NCBI RefSeq assembly: GCF_014196745.1
Contig: NZ_JACIEH010000006.1
Span: forward strand, 1 to 64,000
DNA length: 64,000 nt
Direction of reading: 5' to 3'
DNA from: Sphingomonas kyeonggiensis
GTDB taxonomy: Bacteria > Pseudomonadota > Alphaproteobacteria > Sphingomonadales > Sphingomonadaceae
In this document: one piece after another, positions 18,461 to 24,358 of the stretch
Layout: every line of letters starts with the position of its first letter
Numbering within the stretch: the stretch's first letter is position 1
Position numbers and translations under genes: made by a program
The notes under the pieces: generated by a model
Told to the model about the DNA's origin: nothing
Database searches by the model: none
What the model saw: only the letters and a program-made list of their open reading frames with translations

Positions 18461-19057
18461 ATGAGCAAGCCCGGCTTCACCCGCGCCGATCCCGATGCGC
18501 GGCGCCTGTCGTTGATGGAGGCGACCGCACGCGTGCTGGCGCGCGACGGGGCCAGCGGTGCATCGGTGCGCGCGATCGCGCTGGAGGCGGGGATATCGCC
18601 TGGGCTGGTCACGCATCATTTCGGCGGCGTCGATGCGCTGATCGCAGCGACCTATGCCCATGTCGGGGAACAGGTGTCGGCGGCACTCGACATGGCGGTG
18701 CGGCGTGCCGGGAACGATCCGCGAGCGCGGCTCATGGCCTATGTGACCGCGAGCTTTGCCCCCGAAATTGCCGACCGCGGACTGCTGGCCACCTGGACGG
18801 CGTTCTGGGGCCTGGTGATCGCGCGAGGCGAGATCGCCGAGCTCCACGACGCGCAATATGCGCGCTATCGCGACGAACTGGAGGCCTTGCTGGCTGGGTG
18901 CGGGCTTAGGCCGACTGCGCGGCGCCGGGCGACAATCGCGATCGCCGCATTGGTCGATGGCCTGTGGCTCGAACTCTGCCTTTCCCCGGGCGTGCTGGAC
19001 GCGGAAGAGGCGCGTGCGATAGCCGAGACGCAGATCGCCGCATTGCTTGCGGCATGA
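18461..19057 (+). CDS. TetR-family transcriptional regulator (BetI-like)
   Basis: This 198-aa repressor has an N-terminal helix-turn-helix (about residues 18-62: LSLMEATARVLARDGASGAS, then EAGISPGLVTHHFGGVDAL). The HFGG turn and the C-terminal half (LMAYVTASFAP, ALVDGLWLELCL) resemble the BetI subgroup that controls choline/betaine genes. It is divergent from the Rieske/FAD operon, with a near-perfect palindrome in the shared promoter region. It therefore probably represses that operon and itself until the substrate or an intermediate binds. No strong ribosome-binding site precedes the ATG, and the overlapping TATAAT could give an almost leaderless message. The ligand is unknown. Confidence 0.88.
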   Translation: MSKPGFTRADPDARRLSLMEATARVLARDGASGASVRAIALEAGISPGLVTHHFGGVDALIAATYAHVGEQVSAALDMAVRRAGNDPRARLMAYVTASFAPEIADRGLLATWTAFWGLVIARGEIAELHDAQYARYRDELEALLAGCGLRPTARRRATIAIAALVDGLWLELCLSPGVLDAEEARAIAETQIAALLAA

Positions 19058-19120
19058 TCCGCATGATTGGCGCGACGGACAGCGGGGGCCGGCAGCGTTC
19101 CGGGTGACCTGGTGTCGGGC

Positions 19121-19576
19121 CTAGTGAGAGCCACGTCCCCGCGAGACAAGGAGTGCATCGAGCGACCACGCCCCGCCGCCGCGGGCGATCAGGGGAAGCA
19201 GGATCGCCGTCCAGCTCAGATGCGTCGGCCATGCGTCGGGATAGACGAAGACCTCTATCACCAGCGTCATCATGAACAGTGCGAGCGCCGAGAAACGCGT
19301 TGCCAGGCCCAGCACGAGCAAGATCGAGAAAACATGTTCCGACCAGGTCGCCGCCACGGCCGCGATCTCCGGCGGGACCAGGGGCAGCGCATATTCGGTG
19401 CGGAACAGTTCGTAGGTGCCGTCGGTGATGTGCAGGATGCCGTCCACCTTGGTGCGGGCCGACATGAAGAACACACCGGCAATGCCCAGTCGGGCGAGGA
19501 GCAGTAGCAGCGCGTCCGGCACCAGCGAGGACATGCAGCGGGTGAGGCGCGGGTAGAGCGCGGTCGGCGAAGTCAT
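19121..19576 (-). CDS. DoxX-family membrane protein
   Basis: This 151-aa inner-membrane protein has four predicted membrane segments. DoxX hallmarks are LLLLLARLGIAGVFFMSARTK, EYALPLVPPEIAA and a VLGLATRFSALAL helix. DoxX-type proteins frequently accompany DUF2282/DUF692 (bufferin) genes and may handle redox or export steps; their exact role is not settled. Here it is the second gene of the bufA1 unit, starting 61 bases after the bufA1 stop, so it should be induced with bufA1 from the SigF-type promoter at 20024-20049. Confidence 0.85.
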   Translation of the reverse strand: MTSPTALYPRLTRCMSSLVPDALLLLLARLGIAGVFFMSARTKVDGILHITDGTYELFRTEYALPLVPPEIAAVAATWSEHVFSILLVLGLATRFSALALFMMTLVIEVFVYPDAWPTHLSWTAILLPLIARGGGAWSLDALLVSRGRGSH

Positions 19577-19637
19577 GGGGAGGGTCTCCGAAAGCGGTGG
19601 CCGGGCACGCGGGTGCGCGCCTCGGCCGTGCGCGGCA

Positions 19638-19916
19638 TCAGGCCTTGGGAGTCAGCGAGCCATTGCCCTTGGGCGTCTGGATCGTGGTGCAGGTGCCGGC
19701 CTTGACGAGCTTCCAGGCATTGCCCTGGTAGTTCACCTTGGAGGTGCCGGCGCAGCTGGTGCCGGCGCCGGCCTTGCAGTCATTCTTGCCGGCCAGCGAG
19801 ACGCCGTAGCATTTCTCCATGGCGGGCTTGGTCTGGGCCGAGGCGGCGGGGGCGATCACGGCGCCAGCGACGGCGATGGCAAGGGTTGCGGCGAGGGTAG
19901 CGTTGGTCGAACGCAT
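19638..19916 (-). CDS. bufA1: Bufferin-1-type precursor peptide (DUF2282)
   Basis: This 92-aa peptide has a Sec signal (ending AAPAASAQ at about 20-28) and a Cys-containing core: Cys36 in MEKCYGVSLAGKNDC, Cys47, Cys55 in GTSCAG and Cys76 in KAGTCTTI. This matches the DUF2282/BufA1 family of periplasmic ribosomally made peptides. In characterised members, Cys residues are oxidised to thiooxazoles by a DUF692 (MNIO) enzyme and the peptide sequesters copper. No modifying genes lie in its own unit; BufB/BufC encoded 2 kb away on the other strand are the obvious candidates. AAGGA lies 8 bases before the ATG. Expression is predicted from the promoter at 20024-20049 through a leader of about 100 bases with two hairpins. 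Confidence 0.9.
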   Translation of the reverse strand: MRSTNATLAATLAIAVAGAVIAPAASAQTKPAMEKCYGVSLAGKNDCKAGAGTSCAGTSKVNYQGNAWKLVKAGTCTTIQTPKGNGSLTPKA

Positions 19917-19947
19917 GATGTCTGTCCTTCATGAACCATGCCTCCGG

Positions 19948-19982
19948 CGCGCGGCCCGTGCCGGGGGAAGCCGGGCCGCGCG
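19948..19982 (-). promoter_or_regulatory. Leader hairpin of bufA1 mRNA (11-bp stem)
   Basis: The arms 19948-19958 and 19972-19982 are perfect complements around a 13-base loop, inside the predicted 5' leader of bufA1 (minus strand). With the next hairpin upstream, it gives this short message an unusually structured leader. Its role (RNA stability or regulation) is unknown. Confidence 0.55.
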
Positions 19983-20016
19983 GTGATCGACGAGGAGGCG
20001 GGAGAAGCCGATCACC
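19982..20016 (-). promoter_or_regulatory. Second leader hairpin of bufA1 mRNA (8-bp stem)
   Basis: GGTGATCG at 19982-19989 pairs with CGATCACC at 20009-20016 around a 19-base loop. On the minus strand this lies immediately downstream of the predicted transcription start of bufA1, so it would form the very 5' end of the mRNA. It abuts the 11-bp hairpin. Confidence 0.5.
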
Positions 20017-20023
20017 CTGCCAG

Positions 20024-20049
20024 TTCGCTGGGCGTGCGCGGTGCGTTAC
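20024..20049 (-). promoter_or_regulatory. SigF-type ECF promoter of bufA1-doxX
   Basis: On the minus strand the sequence reads GTAACG, 16 bases, CGAA. It has the same spacing as the two plus-strand sites in this locus and differs at one -35 base. It points toward bufA1, whose ATG is about 105 bases downstream. The layout GTAACC-N16-CGAA is the one I recall for Caulobacter SigF targets. Confidence 0.75.
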
Positions 20050-20081
20050 AAGGCTGCCGCGAAAATATCTGGCGGTGCCGT

Positions 20082-20107
20082 GTAACCTTTCGCCCGGCTA
20101 CGCCGAA
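20082..20107 (+). promoter_or_regulatory. SigF-type ECF promoter of sigF-nrsF
   Basis: GTAACC (20082-20087), a 16-base spacer and CGAA (20104-20107) lie 20 bases before the sigma-factor ATG. This implies autoregulation. It is back to back with the bufA1 promoter; 32 bases separate the two elements. Confidence 0.8.
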
Positions 20108-20127
20108 CTCCCCCACAAGGAGGAGGA

Positions 20128-20667
20128 ATGCGAGCGGACGAGGACGTGTTGCGCGGATTGATGCTCGATGGGCTGGGCGGCGACGCAGCGGCGCATGCGG
20201 TATTGCTGCGCATGCTCGTACCCGTGCTGCGTGGCTTCTACCGCCGCCGTGCCAATGGCGGTGACGACGATATCGAGGATCTTGTGCAGGAAACGCTGAT
20301 CGCGGTGCATAGCCGTCGCGCCACGTATGACCGCGAGCGCGCTTTCACGGCGTGGCTGTTCGCGATCGCCCGCTACAAGATGGTGGATCATTTCCGCCGC
20401 GTCCGCCGCCTTCATCCCATCGAGGGTCTGGAAGATGTGCTGCTCGCCGAGGATTTCGAACCGGCGACGCTCGCGCGGATCGATGTCGAGGAATTGCTAG
20501 GGGCGCTGCCGGCCAAACAGGCCAGCATGATCCGCGCGACCCGGCTCGACGGGCTGAGCGTCGCCGAAGCGGCGGAGGCCGGGGGCATCGGCGAATCCGA
20601 TGTGAAGGTCTCGGTGCATCGCGGCCTCAAGGCGCTGATGGCGCGCATCCAGGGAGGGGCGCGATGA
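20128..20667 (+). CDS. sigF: ECF sigma factor, SigF type
   Basis: This 179-aa extracytoplasmic-function sigma factor has region 2 with DDDIEDLVQETLIAVHSRRA, FTAWLFAIARYKMVDHFRR, and region 4 with LPAKQASMIRATRLDGLSVA and a VKVSVHRGLKALM recognition helix. It directs RNA polymerase to metal-stress genes. Its partner anti-sigma factor NrsF is encoded immediately downstream with an ATGA overlap, the arrangement of the Caulobacter SigF-NrsF system that responds to copper, chromium and cadmium. GGAGGA lies about 6 bases before the ATG. The gene has its own GTAACC-N16-CGAA promoter, and the same promoter precedes both bufferin units, so all three form one small regulon. Confidence 0.92.
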   Translation: MRADEDVLRGLMLDGLGGDAAAHAVLLRMLVPVLRGFYRRRANGGDDDIEDLVQETLIAVHSRRATYDRERAFTAWLFAIARYKMVDHFRRVRRLHPIEGLEDVLLAEDFEPATLARIDVEELLGALPAKQASMIRATRLDGLSVAEAAEAGGIGESDVKVSVHRGLKALMARIQGGAR

Positions 20668-21305
20668 ACACCGACGACCTCATCTCCCGGCTTTCGCAAG
20701 ACGTGCCCCCGGTGTCGCGGCGCGCGGTCGGCTGGCGGCTCGGTATCGGGATGGCCCTGGGAGGCCTCGTCTCGGTGGCGCTCGTGGCGCTTGTCCTCGG
20801 CATCCGGCCGGATCTCGGCCTCGCCATGCGCGGCACCGCCTTCTGGATCAAATGGAGCTATACCTTCTCGCTGGCGGTCGCGGCGGTGGTGATGGTGGTG
20901 CAGCTCGCCCGGCCGGACAGCGCCCGGCTGCGCTGGGCCTGGCTGCTGGTGGTGCCGGTGAGCCTGCTCGCCATCCTCGGCGTCGCCGAGCTTGCACGCA
21001 CGCCCCCCGGCGAATGGCTGGCGATGTGGCTGGGGCATAGCTGGATGATCTGCCCCTGGCTGGTGCTGGCGCTGGCGATGCCGATCTTTGTCGGATTGCT
21101 CTGGTCGTTCCGCCGGCTGGCACCGACGCGGCTGCGCGCTGCAGGAGCCGCCGCTGGGCTCGCGGCGGGCGCCTTCGCCGCGACGGTCTATTGCATGCAC
21201 TGCCCCGAAGTCTCTGCGATCTTCGTGCTGACCTGGTATTCGCTGGGCATCCTGCTCGCCGCCTCGCTCGGTGCGCTGCTCGGACCGCGGCTGCTGCGCT
21301 GGTAA
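20664..21305 (+). CDS. nrsF: NrsF-family (DUF1109) membrane anti-sigma factor
   Basis: This 213-aa protein has a short cytoplasmic N-terminus (MNTDDLISRLSQDVPPVSRR) that should hold SigF, then six hydrophobic membrane segments. Cysteines near or within the membrane (SWMICPWL and VYCMHCPEVS) match the conserved Cys that NrsF proteins need for metal sensing. When the sensor is triggered it would release SigF. Its ATG overlaps the sigF stop (ATGA), giving translational coupling. It is the last gene before the independent bufA2 promoter. Confidence 0.88.
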   Translation: MNTDDLISRLSQDVPPVSRRAVGWRLGIGMALGGLVSVALVALVLGIRPDLGLAMRGTAFWIKWSYTFSLAVAAVVMVVQLARPDSARLRWAWLLVVPVSLLAILGVAELARTPPGEWLAMWLGHSWMICPWLVLALAMPIFVGLLWSFRRLAPTRLRAAGAAAGLAAGAFAATVYCMHCPEVSAIFVLTWYSLGILLAASLGALLGPRLLRW

Positions 21306-21319
21306 TTTCGCAAGTGCGT

Positions 21320-21345
21320 GTAACCGCGTGGCGGGGCGCGCCGAA
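21320..21345 (+). promoter_or_regulatory. SigF-type ECF promoter of bufA2-bufB-bufC
   Basis: GTAACC (21320-21325), exactly 16 bases, then CGAA (21342-21345). It starts 15 bases after the nrsF stop and lies 43 bases before the bufA2 ATG. The hexamer, spacing and -10 core are identical to the sigF promoter. Confidence 0.8.
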
Positions 21346-21375
21346 TAGGGAATGCCAATCCGGCTGAACCCTATT
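21344..21375 (+). promoter_or_regulatory. Leader hairpin of bufA2 mRNA
   Basis: AATAGGG (21344-21350) pairs perfectly with CCCTATT (21369-21375). The hairpin lies between the predicted transcription start and the ribosome-binding site (GGAG at 21378-21381). It may affect translation or RNA stability of the highly expressed precursor; this is inference from position. Confidence 0.45.
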
Positions 21376-21388
21376 TTGGAGTATCCCC

Positions 21389-21661
21389 ATGACCATCGTC
21401 CGCACCGGCGTCAGCCTCGCCGCGTCCGCCGCCGTCATCGCCATCACCGCCGCCGCACCGACCGCCGCGATCGCCAAGTCGGGCGCCGGCGCTGCCAAGG
21501 TCGTCCATTGCTATGGCATCAACACCTGCAAGGGCACCTCGGACTGCAAGACCGCGAAGAACGACTGCAAGGGCCAGAACGACTGCAAGGGGCAGGGCTT
21601 CAAGGAAGTCACCGCCAAGGCCTGCAAGGCCGCCGGCGGCAGCCTGACCGCGCCGAAATGA
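21389..21661 (+). CDS. bufA2: Bufferin-2-type precursor peptide
   Basis: This 90-aa peptide has a Sec signal (about residues 1-29, AAPTAAIAK) and a Lys/Gly/Cys-rich core with six Cys: 41, 47, 53, 60, 66 and 79 (CYGINTCKGTSDC, KNDCKGQNDCKGQGF, AKACKAAGG). The repeated (S/N)DCK units are the signature of the BufA2-type precursors found before DUF692-DUF2063 pairs. Known members are post-translationally modified on Cys and act as copper-binding metallophores in the envelope. It is the first gene of the bufA2-bufB-bufC operon under a SigF-type promoter. A strong hairpin after the stop could let more precursor than enzyme be made. Confidence 0.92.
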   Translation: MTIVRTGVSLAASAAVIAITAAAPTAAIAKSGAGAAKVVHCYGINTCKGTSDCKTAKNDCKGQNDCKGQGFKEVTAKACKAAGGSLTAPK

Positions 21662-21670
21662 TCCCTCCGG

Positions 21671-21701
21671 CCGGTCCGGGGCTCCCCAGGCGCCGGACCG
21701 G
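21671..21701 (+). promoter_or_regulatory. Intra-operon hairpin between bufA2 and bufB (attenuator candidate)
   Basis: CCGGTCCGG (21671-21679) and CCGGACCGG (21693-21701) form a perfect 9-bp GC stem just after the precursor stop and 24 bases before the bufB ATG. There is no T-run, so it is more likely a 3'-end stabiliser or partial terminator than a full stop. Confidence 0.6.
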
Positions 21702-21725
21702 TCACTCTCATTCAGGACAGCGCTG

Positions 21726-22556
21726 ATGATCGCTCCCTTCGCCGGCTTCGGCCTCGGCCTGCGCAAGCCGCATTATGCCGAATTCCTGGAGGCCCGGGTC
21801 GCAGTCGATTTCGTCGAGGTGATCTCCGAGAACTTCATGGTCGAGGGCGGGCGTCCGCGTCGCATCCTGCGTGAGGTGCGCAACTGCTATCCGGTGGCGC
21901 TGCACGGCGTCTCGATGTCGCTCGGCTCGGCCGACGGGCTGGACGGCGCCTATCTCGCCCGGCTGCGCGCGCTGGTGGACGAAGTGGAGCCGCTGTTCGT
22001 CTCCGATCATCTCAGCTGGTCGCGGATCGACGGCTTCAATTCGCATGACCTGCTGCCGCTGCCCTATACGAACGAAGCGCTCGACGTGGTGGCGGACAAT
22101 ATCGCGCGTGCACAGGATGCGCTGGGGCGCGAGATGCTGATCGAGAACCCCTCGACCTATATCGATTTCGCACCCGCCGACATGACCGAATGGGCGTTCC
22201 TGGACGCGCTCTGCGTCCGCACCGGCTGCGGCCTGCTGCTCGACATCAACAATGTGTTCGTCAGCGCGAGCAATCACGGCTTCGATCCGCTCGCCTATCT
22301 CGACGGGATCCCGCATGCGCGGGTGCGGCAGATCCATCTCGCCGGGCACAGCCAGGGCAGTGAGTTGTTGATCGACACCCATGACCAGCCGGTGCCCGAC
22401 CCGGTCTGGAAGCTCTATGCCCATGTGCTGCCCCGGCTCGGGCCGGTCGCGACGATGATCGAGCGCGATGACGCGATCCCACCGCTGCACGAGCTGCTGG
22501 CCGAGCTCGGCATCGCGCGGCGCATCGCGGTCGACGGCATGCGGGCGGCGGCATGA
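21726..22556 (+). CDS. bufB: DUF692 multinuclear non-heme iron oxidase (MNIO) modifying bufferins
   Basis: This 276-aa TIM-barrel enzyme carries the MNIO metal-ligand set: Glu35-Asn36 (ISENFM), His60, Asp94-His95 (VSDHLSW), Glu140-Asn141 (IENPSTY), Asp173 with Asn176 (LDINNVF), His184, His204/His208 (IHLAGH) and Asp217-x-His219 (IDTHD). Relatives such as MbnB and BufB use two or three irons and O2 to convert Cys of a precursor into oxazolone or thiooxazole groups. AGGA lies 8 bases before the ATG. It overlaps bufC by ATGA. The substrate should be BufA2 and possibly also BufA1. Confidence 0.94.
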   Translation: MIAPFAGFGLGLRKPHYAEFLEARVAVDFVEVISENFMVEGGRPRRILREVRNCYPVALHGVSMSLGSADGLDGAYLARLRALVDEVEPLFVSDHLSWSRIDGFNSHDLLPLPYTNEALDVVADNIARAQDALGREMLIENPSTYIDFAPADMTEWAFLDALCVRTGCGLLLDINNVFVSASNHGFDPLAYLDGIPHARVRQIHLAGHSQGSELLIDTHDQPVPDPVWKLYAHVLPRLGPVATMIERDDAIPPLHELLAELGIARRIAVDGMRAAA

Positions 22557-23314
22557 GCCTGCTCGACCTGCAGCGCGACATGCGCGCCTGGCTGACCCGC
22601 GAGGAGGAGGTCGCCGTCGATCGGCTGGGCGGCGACGATGTCGCCCCGGGCCTGCGCATCCATCAGAACAATTTCCGCGCGCAGCTTGCCGCCTGCCTCG
22701 AGGAGAGTTTCGCTCGCACGCGCGACTGGATCGGCGGTGAGGCATTCCATCAGGCCGTGATCACGCATGTCGCGTGCGTGCAGCCGAGCAGTTGGACGCT
22801 CGATGCCTATCCGCGCGATTTCCCCGCGACGCTGGCGCTGCTGTATCCTGCCGACCCGGAGGTCGCCGAGCTCGCCTGGATCGACCTGGCGCTGGGCGAA
22901 GCCTTTGTCGCGCCCGATGCCACGGCGCTTTCCGTCGCGGATCTCGGTGGGATCGACTGGGATCGAGCGGTGCTGGGCTTCACGCCGTCGCTGGACCTTG
23001 CCGATCTGACCACCAATGCGCCTGCCATCTGGTCGGCGTTGGCGGAAGACAGGGAGCCGCCCGCGGTCGCCTATCTGCCGGAGGCCGGGGCGATCCTTGC
23101 TTGGCGAGAGGGGGAGACCCCGAATTTCCGCGCGATCGACCAGATCGAGCACCACGCGCTGCTTGCGGCGCGTGCCGGTATGTCGTTTGCCGGGCTATGC
23201 GAGGCACTGGTCGAAGCGCTGGGCGAACAGGCGGGAATTGCGCGGGCCGGGGAGATGCTCGGCCAATGGCTAGCCGACGGGCTGATCGTGTCGGGCAGCA
23301 CGCCGGAAAGATAG
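22553..23314 (+). CDS. bufC: DUF2063 partner protein of the MNIO enzyme
   Basis: This 253-aa protein has the N-terminal DUF2063 domain (LLDLQRDMRAWLTR, GLRIHQNNFRAQLAACLEES, PSSWTLDAYPRDFPATL). The C-terminal part (about residues 150-245) includes NFRAIDQIEHHALLAAR and is expected to recognise the precursor. In methanobactin and bufferin systems this partner delivers the peptide to the MNIO enzyme. Translation is coupled to bufB by the ATGA overlap. It is the last gene of the operon; a small hairpin follows. Confidence 0.92.
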   Translation: MSLLDLQRDMRAWLTREEEVAVDRLGGDDVAPGLRIHQNNFRAQLAACLEESFARTRDWIGGEAFHQAVITHVACVQPSSWTLDAYPRDFPATLALLYPADPEVAELAWIDLALGEAFVAPDATALSVADLGGIDWDRAVLGFTPSLDLADLTTNAPAIWSALAEDREPPAVAYLPEAGAILAWREGETPNFRAIDQIEHHALLAARAGMSFAGLCEALVEALGEQAGIARAGEMLGQWLADGLIVSGSTPER

Positions 23315-23319
23315 ACGGC

Positions 23320-23338
23320 AGGGGGCGGGCCACCCCCT
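23320..23338 (+). terminator. Short hairpin after bufC
   Basis: AGGGGG (23320-23325) pairs with CCCCCT (23333-23338) six bases after the bufC stop. The stem is short and followed by only two T, so it is at best a weak terminator. Confidence 0.4.
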
Positions 23339-23411
23339 TGCGCGGCATATCGTGCTGGCTGGAGCGGTACGGTCATTCCCCTCCAGCCATCGGTATCCCA
23401 TGGGTTCGGCT

Positions 23412-24353
23412 TTATTGTCCCGCGGGCGTGCCGGCTGGGATCAGCGCATGCGCCCTCAGCCAGTTGAGGAACAGCGCCGGCCATTGCGCCACGAGGGTGC
23501 CCGGCTTGCCCGCGCCCCAGCTGTGCCCGCCCTTCTCGAAGACGTGCATCTCCACGGGCCGACCAGCGGCGCGCATTGCGGCGAACATGCGCAGCGTGTG
23601 CTCGACATTGGCGATCGGATCGTCGGCGGCATGGGCGAGGAACACCGGCGGGGTTTCCGGACCCACCTGCGCCTCGACCGAGTAGAAGTCGCGATAATCG
23701 GGCAAGGTCGAGAGCTTCTTGCGCGTCTGCGTCGTGTCGATCGGCGGGCGCATCGAGACGACCGGGTAGATCATCCCGGCAAAGGCGGGGACGGCGCTGA
23801 GCTTGTCCGCATCGTCGATCGCCGGATAGAAATCATGCCCGCCCTGGGTGGCCATCATGCCGGCCAGGTGTCCGCCGGCGGACATGCCGACCACCCCGAT
23901 ACGGCTCGCATCAAGGTTCCAGCGCTTGGCGCCGGCCTTGAGCAGGCGAAGCGTGCGCTGCGCGTCCTGGAAGGGCGCATCGGCGTTCCAGCCGTCACCG
24001 GGCAGGCGGTAATAGAGGATCACCGGCGTGATGCCGGCGGCGGCGAGCTTCTCCGCCACGTCCTTGGCACTGCCGATCTGGATGCGGAAATAGCCGCCGC
24101 CGCCGAGCAGCAGCGCCGCCGCGCCATTGGGATGCTTGGGGCGGTACACTTCGTAGCGCGGCTCGGAGATGTTCGACCAGGAGCCCGTCTGCCCGCCCTC
24201 GTTGCCGACCTTCTCGGGGCCGGAGGGCTTGCCGAAGCCGGGCGCCTTGCCCGGCCACACGGCATAGACTTCGGGCTTGCCCAGCTGGTCCTGGGCGAGG
24301 GCGGGTGTGGCCGCGACGAAGATCGCGGCCACGAGGGAGAGGAGCAGGCGCAT
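23412..24353 (-). CDS. Exported alpha/beta-hydrolase (acetyl-xylan-esterase/BD-FAE-like)
   Basis: This 313-aa protein has a signal peptide (LLLSLVAAIFVAATPALAQ). The hydrolase fold shows an oxyanion motif LLLGGGGYFRIQ, nucleophile Ser158 in GMSAGGH, acid Asp244/Asp245 in HAADDP and His277 in GGHSWG. This is the endo-xylanase-associated esterase/BD-FAE pattern, acting on small acyl or aryl esters in the periplasm. The start at 24353 begins the signal peptide and lies 5 bases after the TBDR stop, with GAGG overlapping the end of that gene. It is the last gene of the dctA-TBDR-esterase operon, so it probably cleaves what the receptor imports and releases an acid for DctA. Confidence 0.88.
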   Translation of the reverse strand: MRLLLSLVAAIFVAATPALAQDQLGKPEVYAVWPGKAPGFGKPSGPEKVGNEGGQTGSWSNISEPRYEVYRPKHPNGAAALLLGGGGYFRIQIGSAKDVAEKLAAAGITPVILYYRLPGDGWNADAPFQDAQRTLRLLKAGAKRWNLDASRIGVVGMSAGGHLAGMMATQGGHDFYPAIDDADKLSAVPAFAGMIYPVVSMRPPIDTTQTRKKLSTLPDYRDFYSVEAQVGPETPPVFLAHAADDPIANVEHTLRMFAAMRAAGRPVEMHVFEKGGHSWGAGKPGTLVAQWPALFLNWLRAHALIPAGTPAGQ

Positions 24354-24358
24354 CGGGA

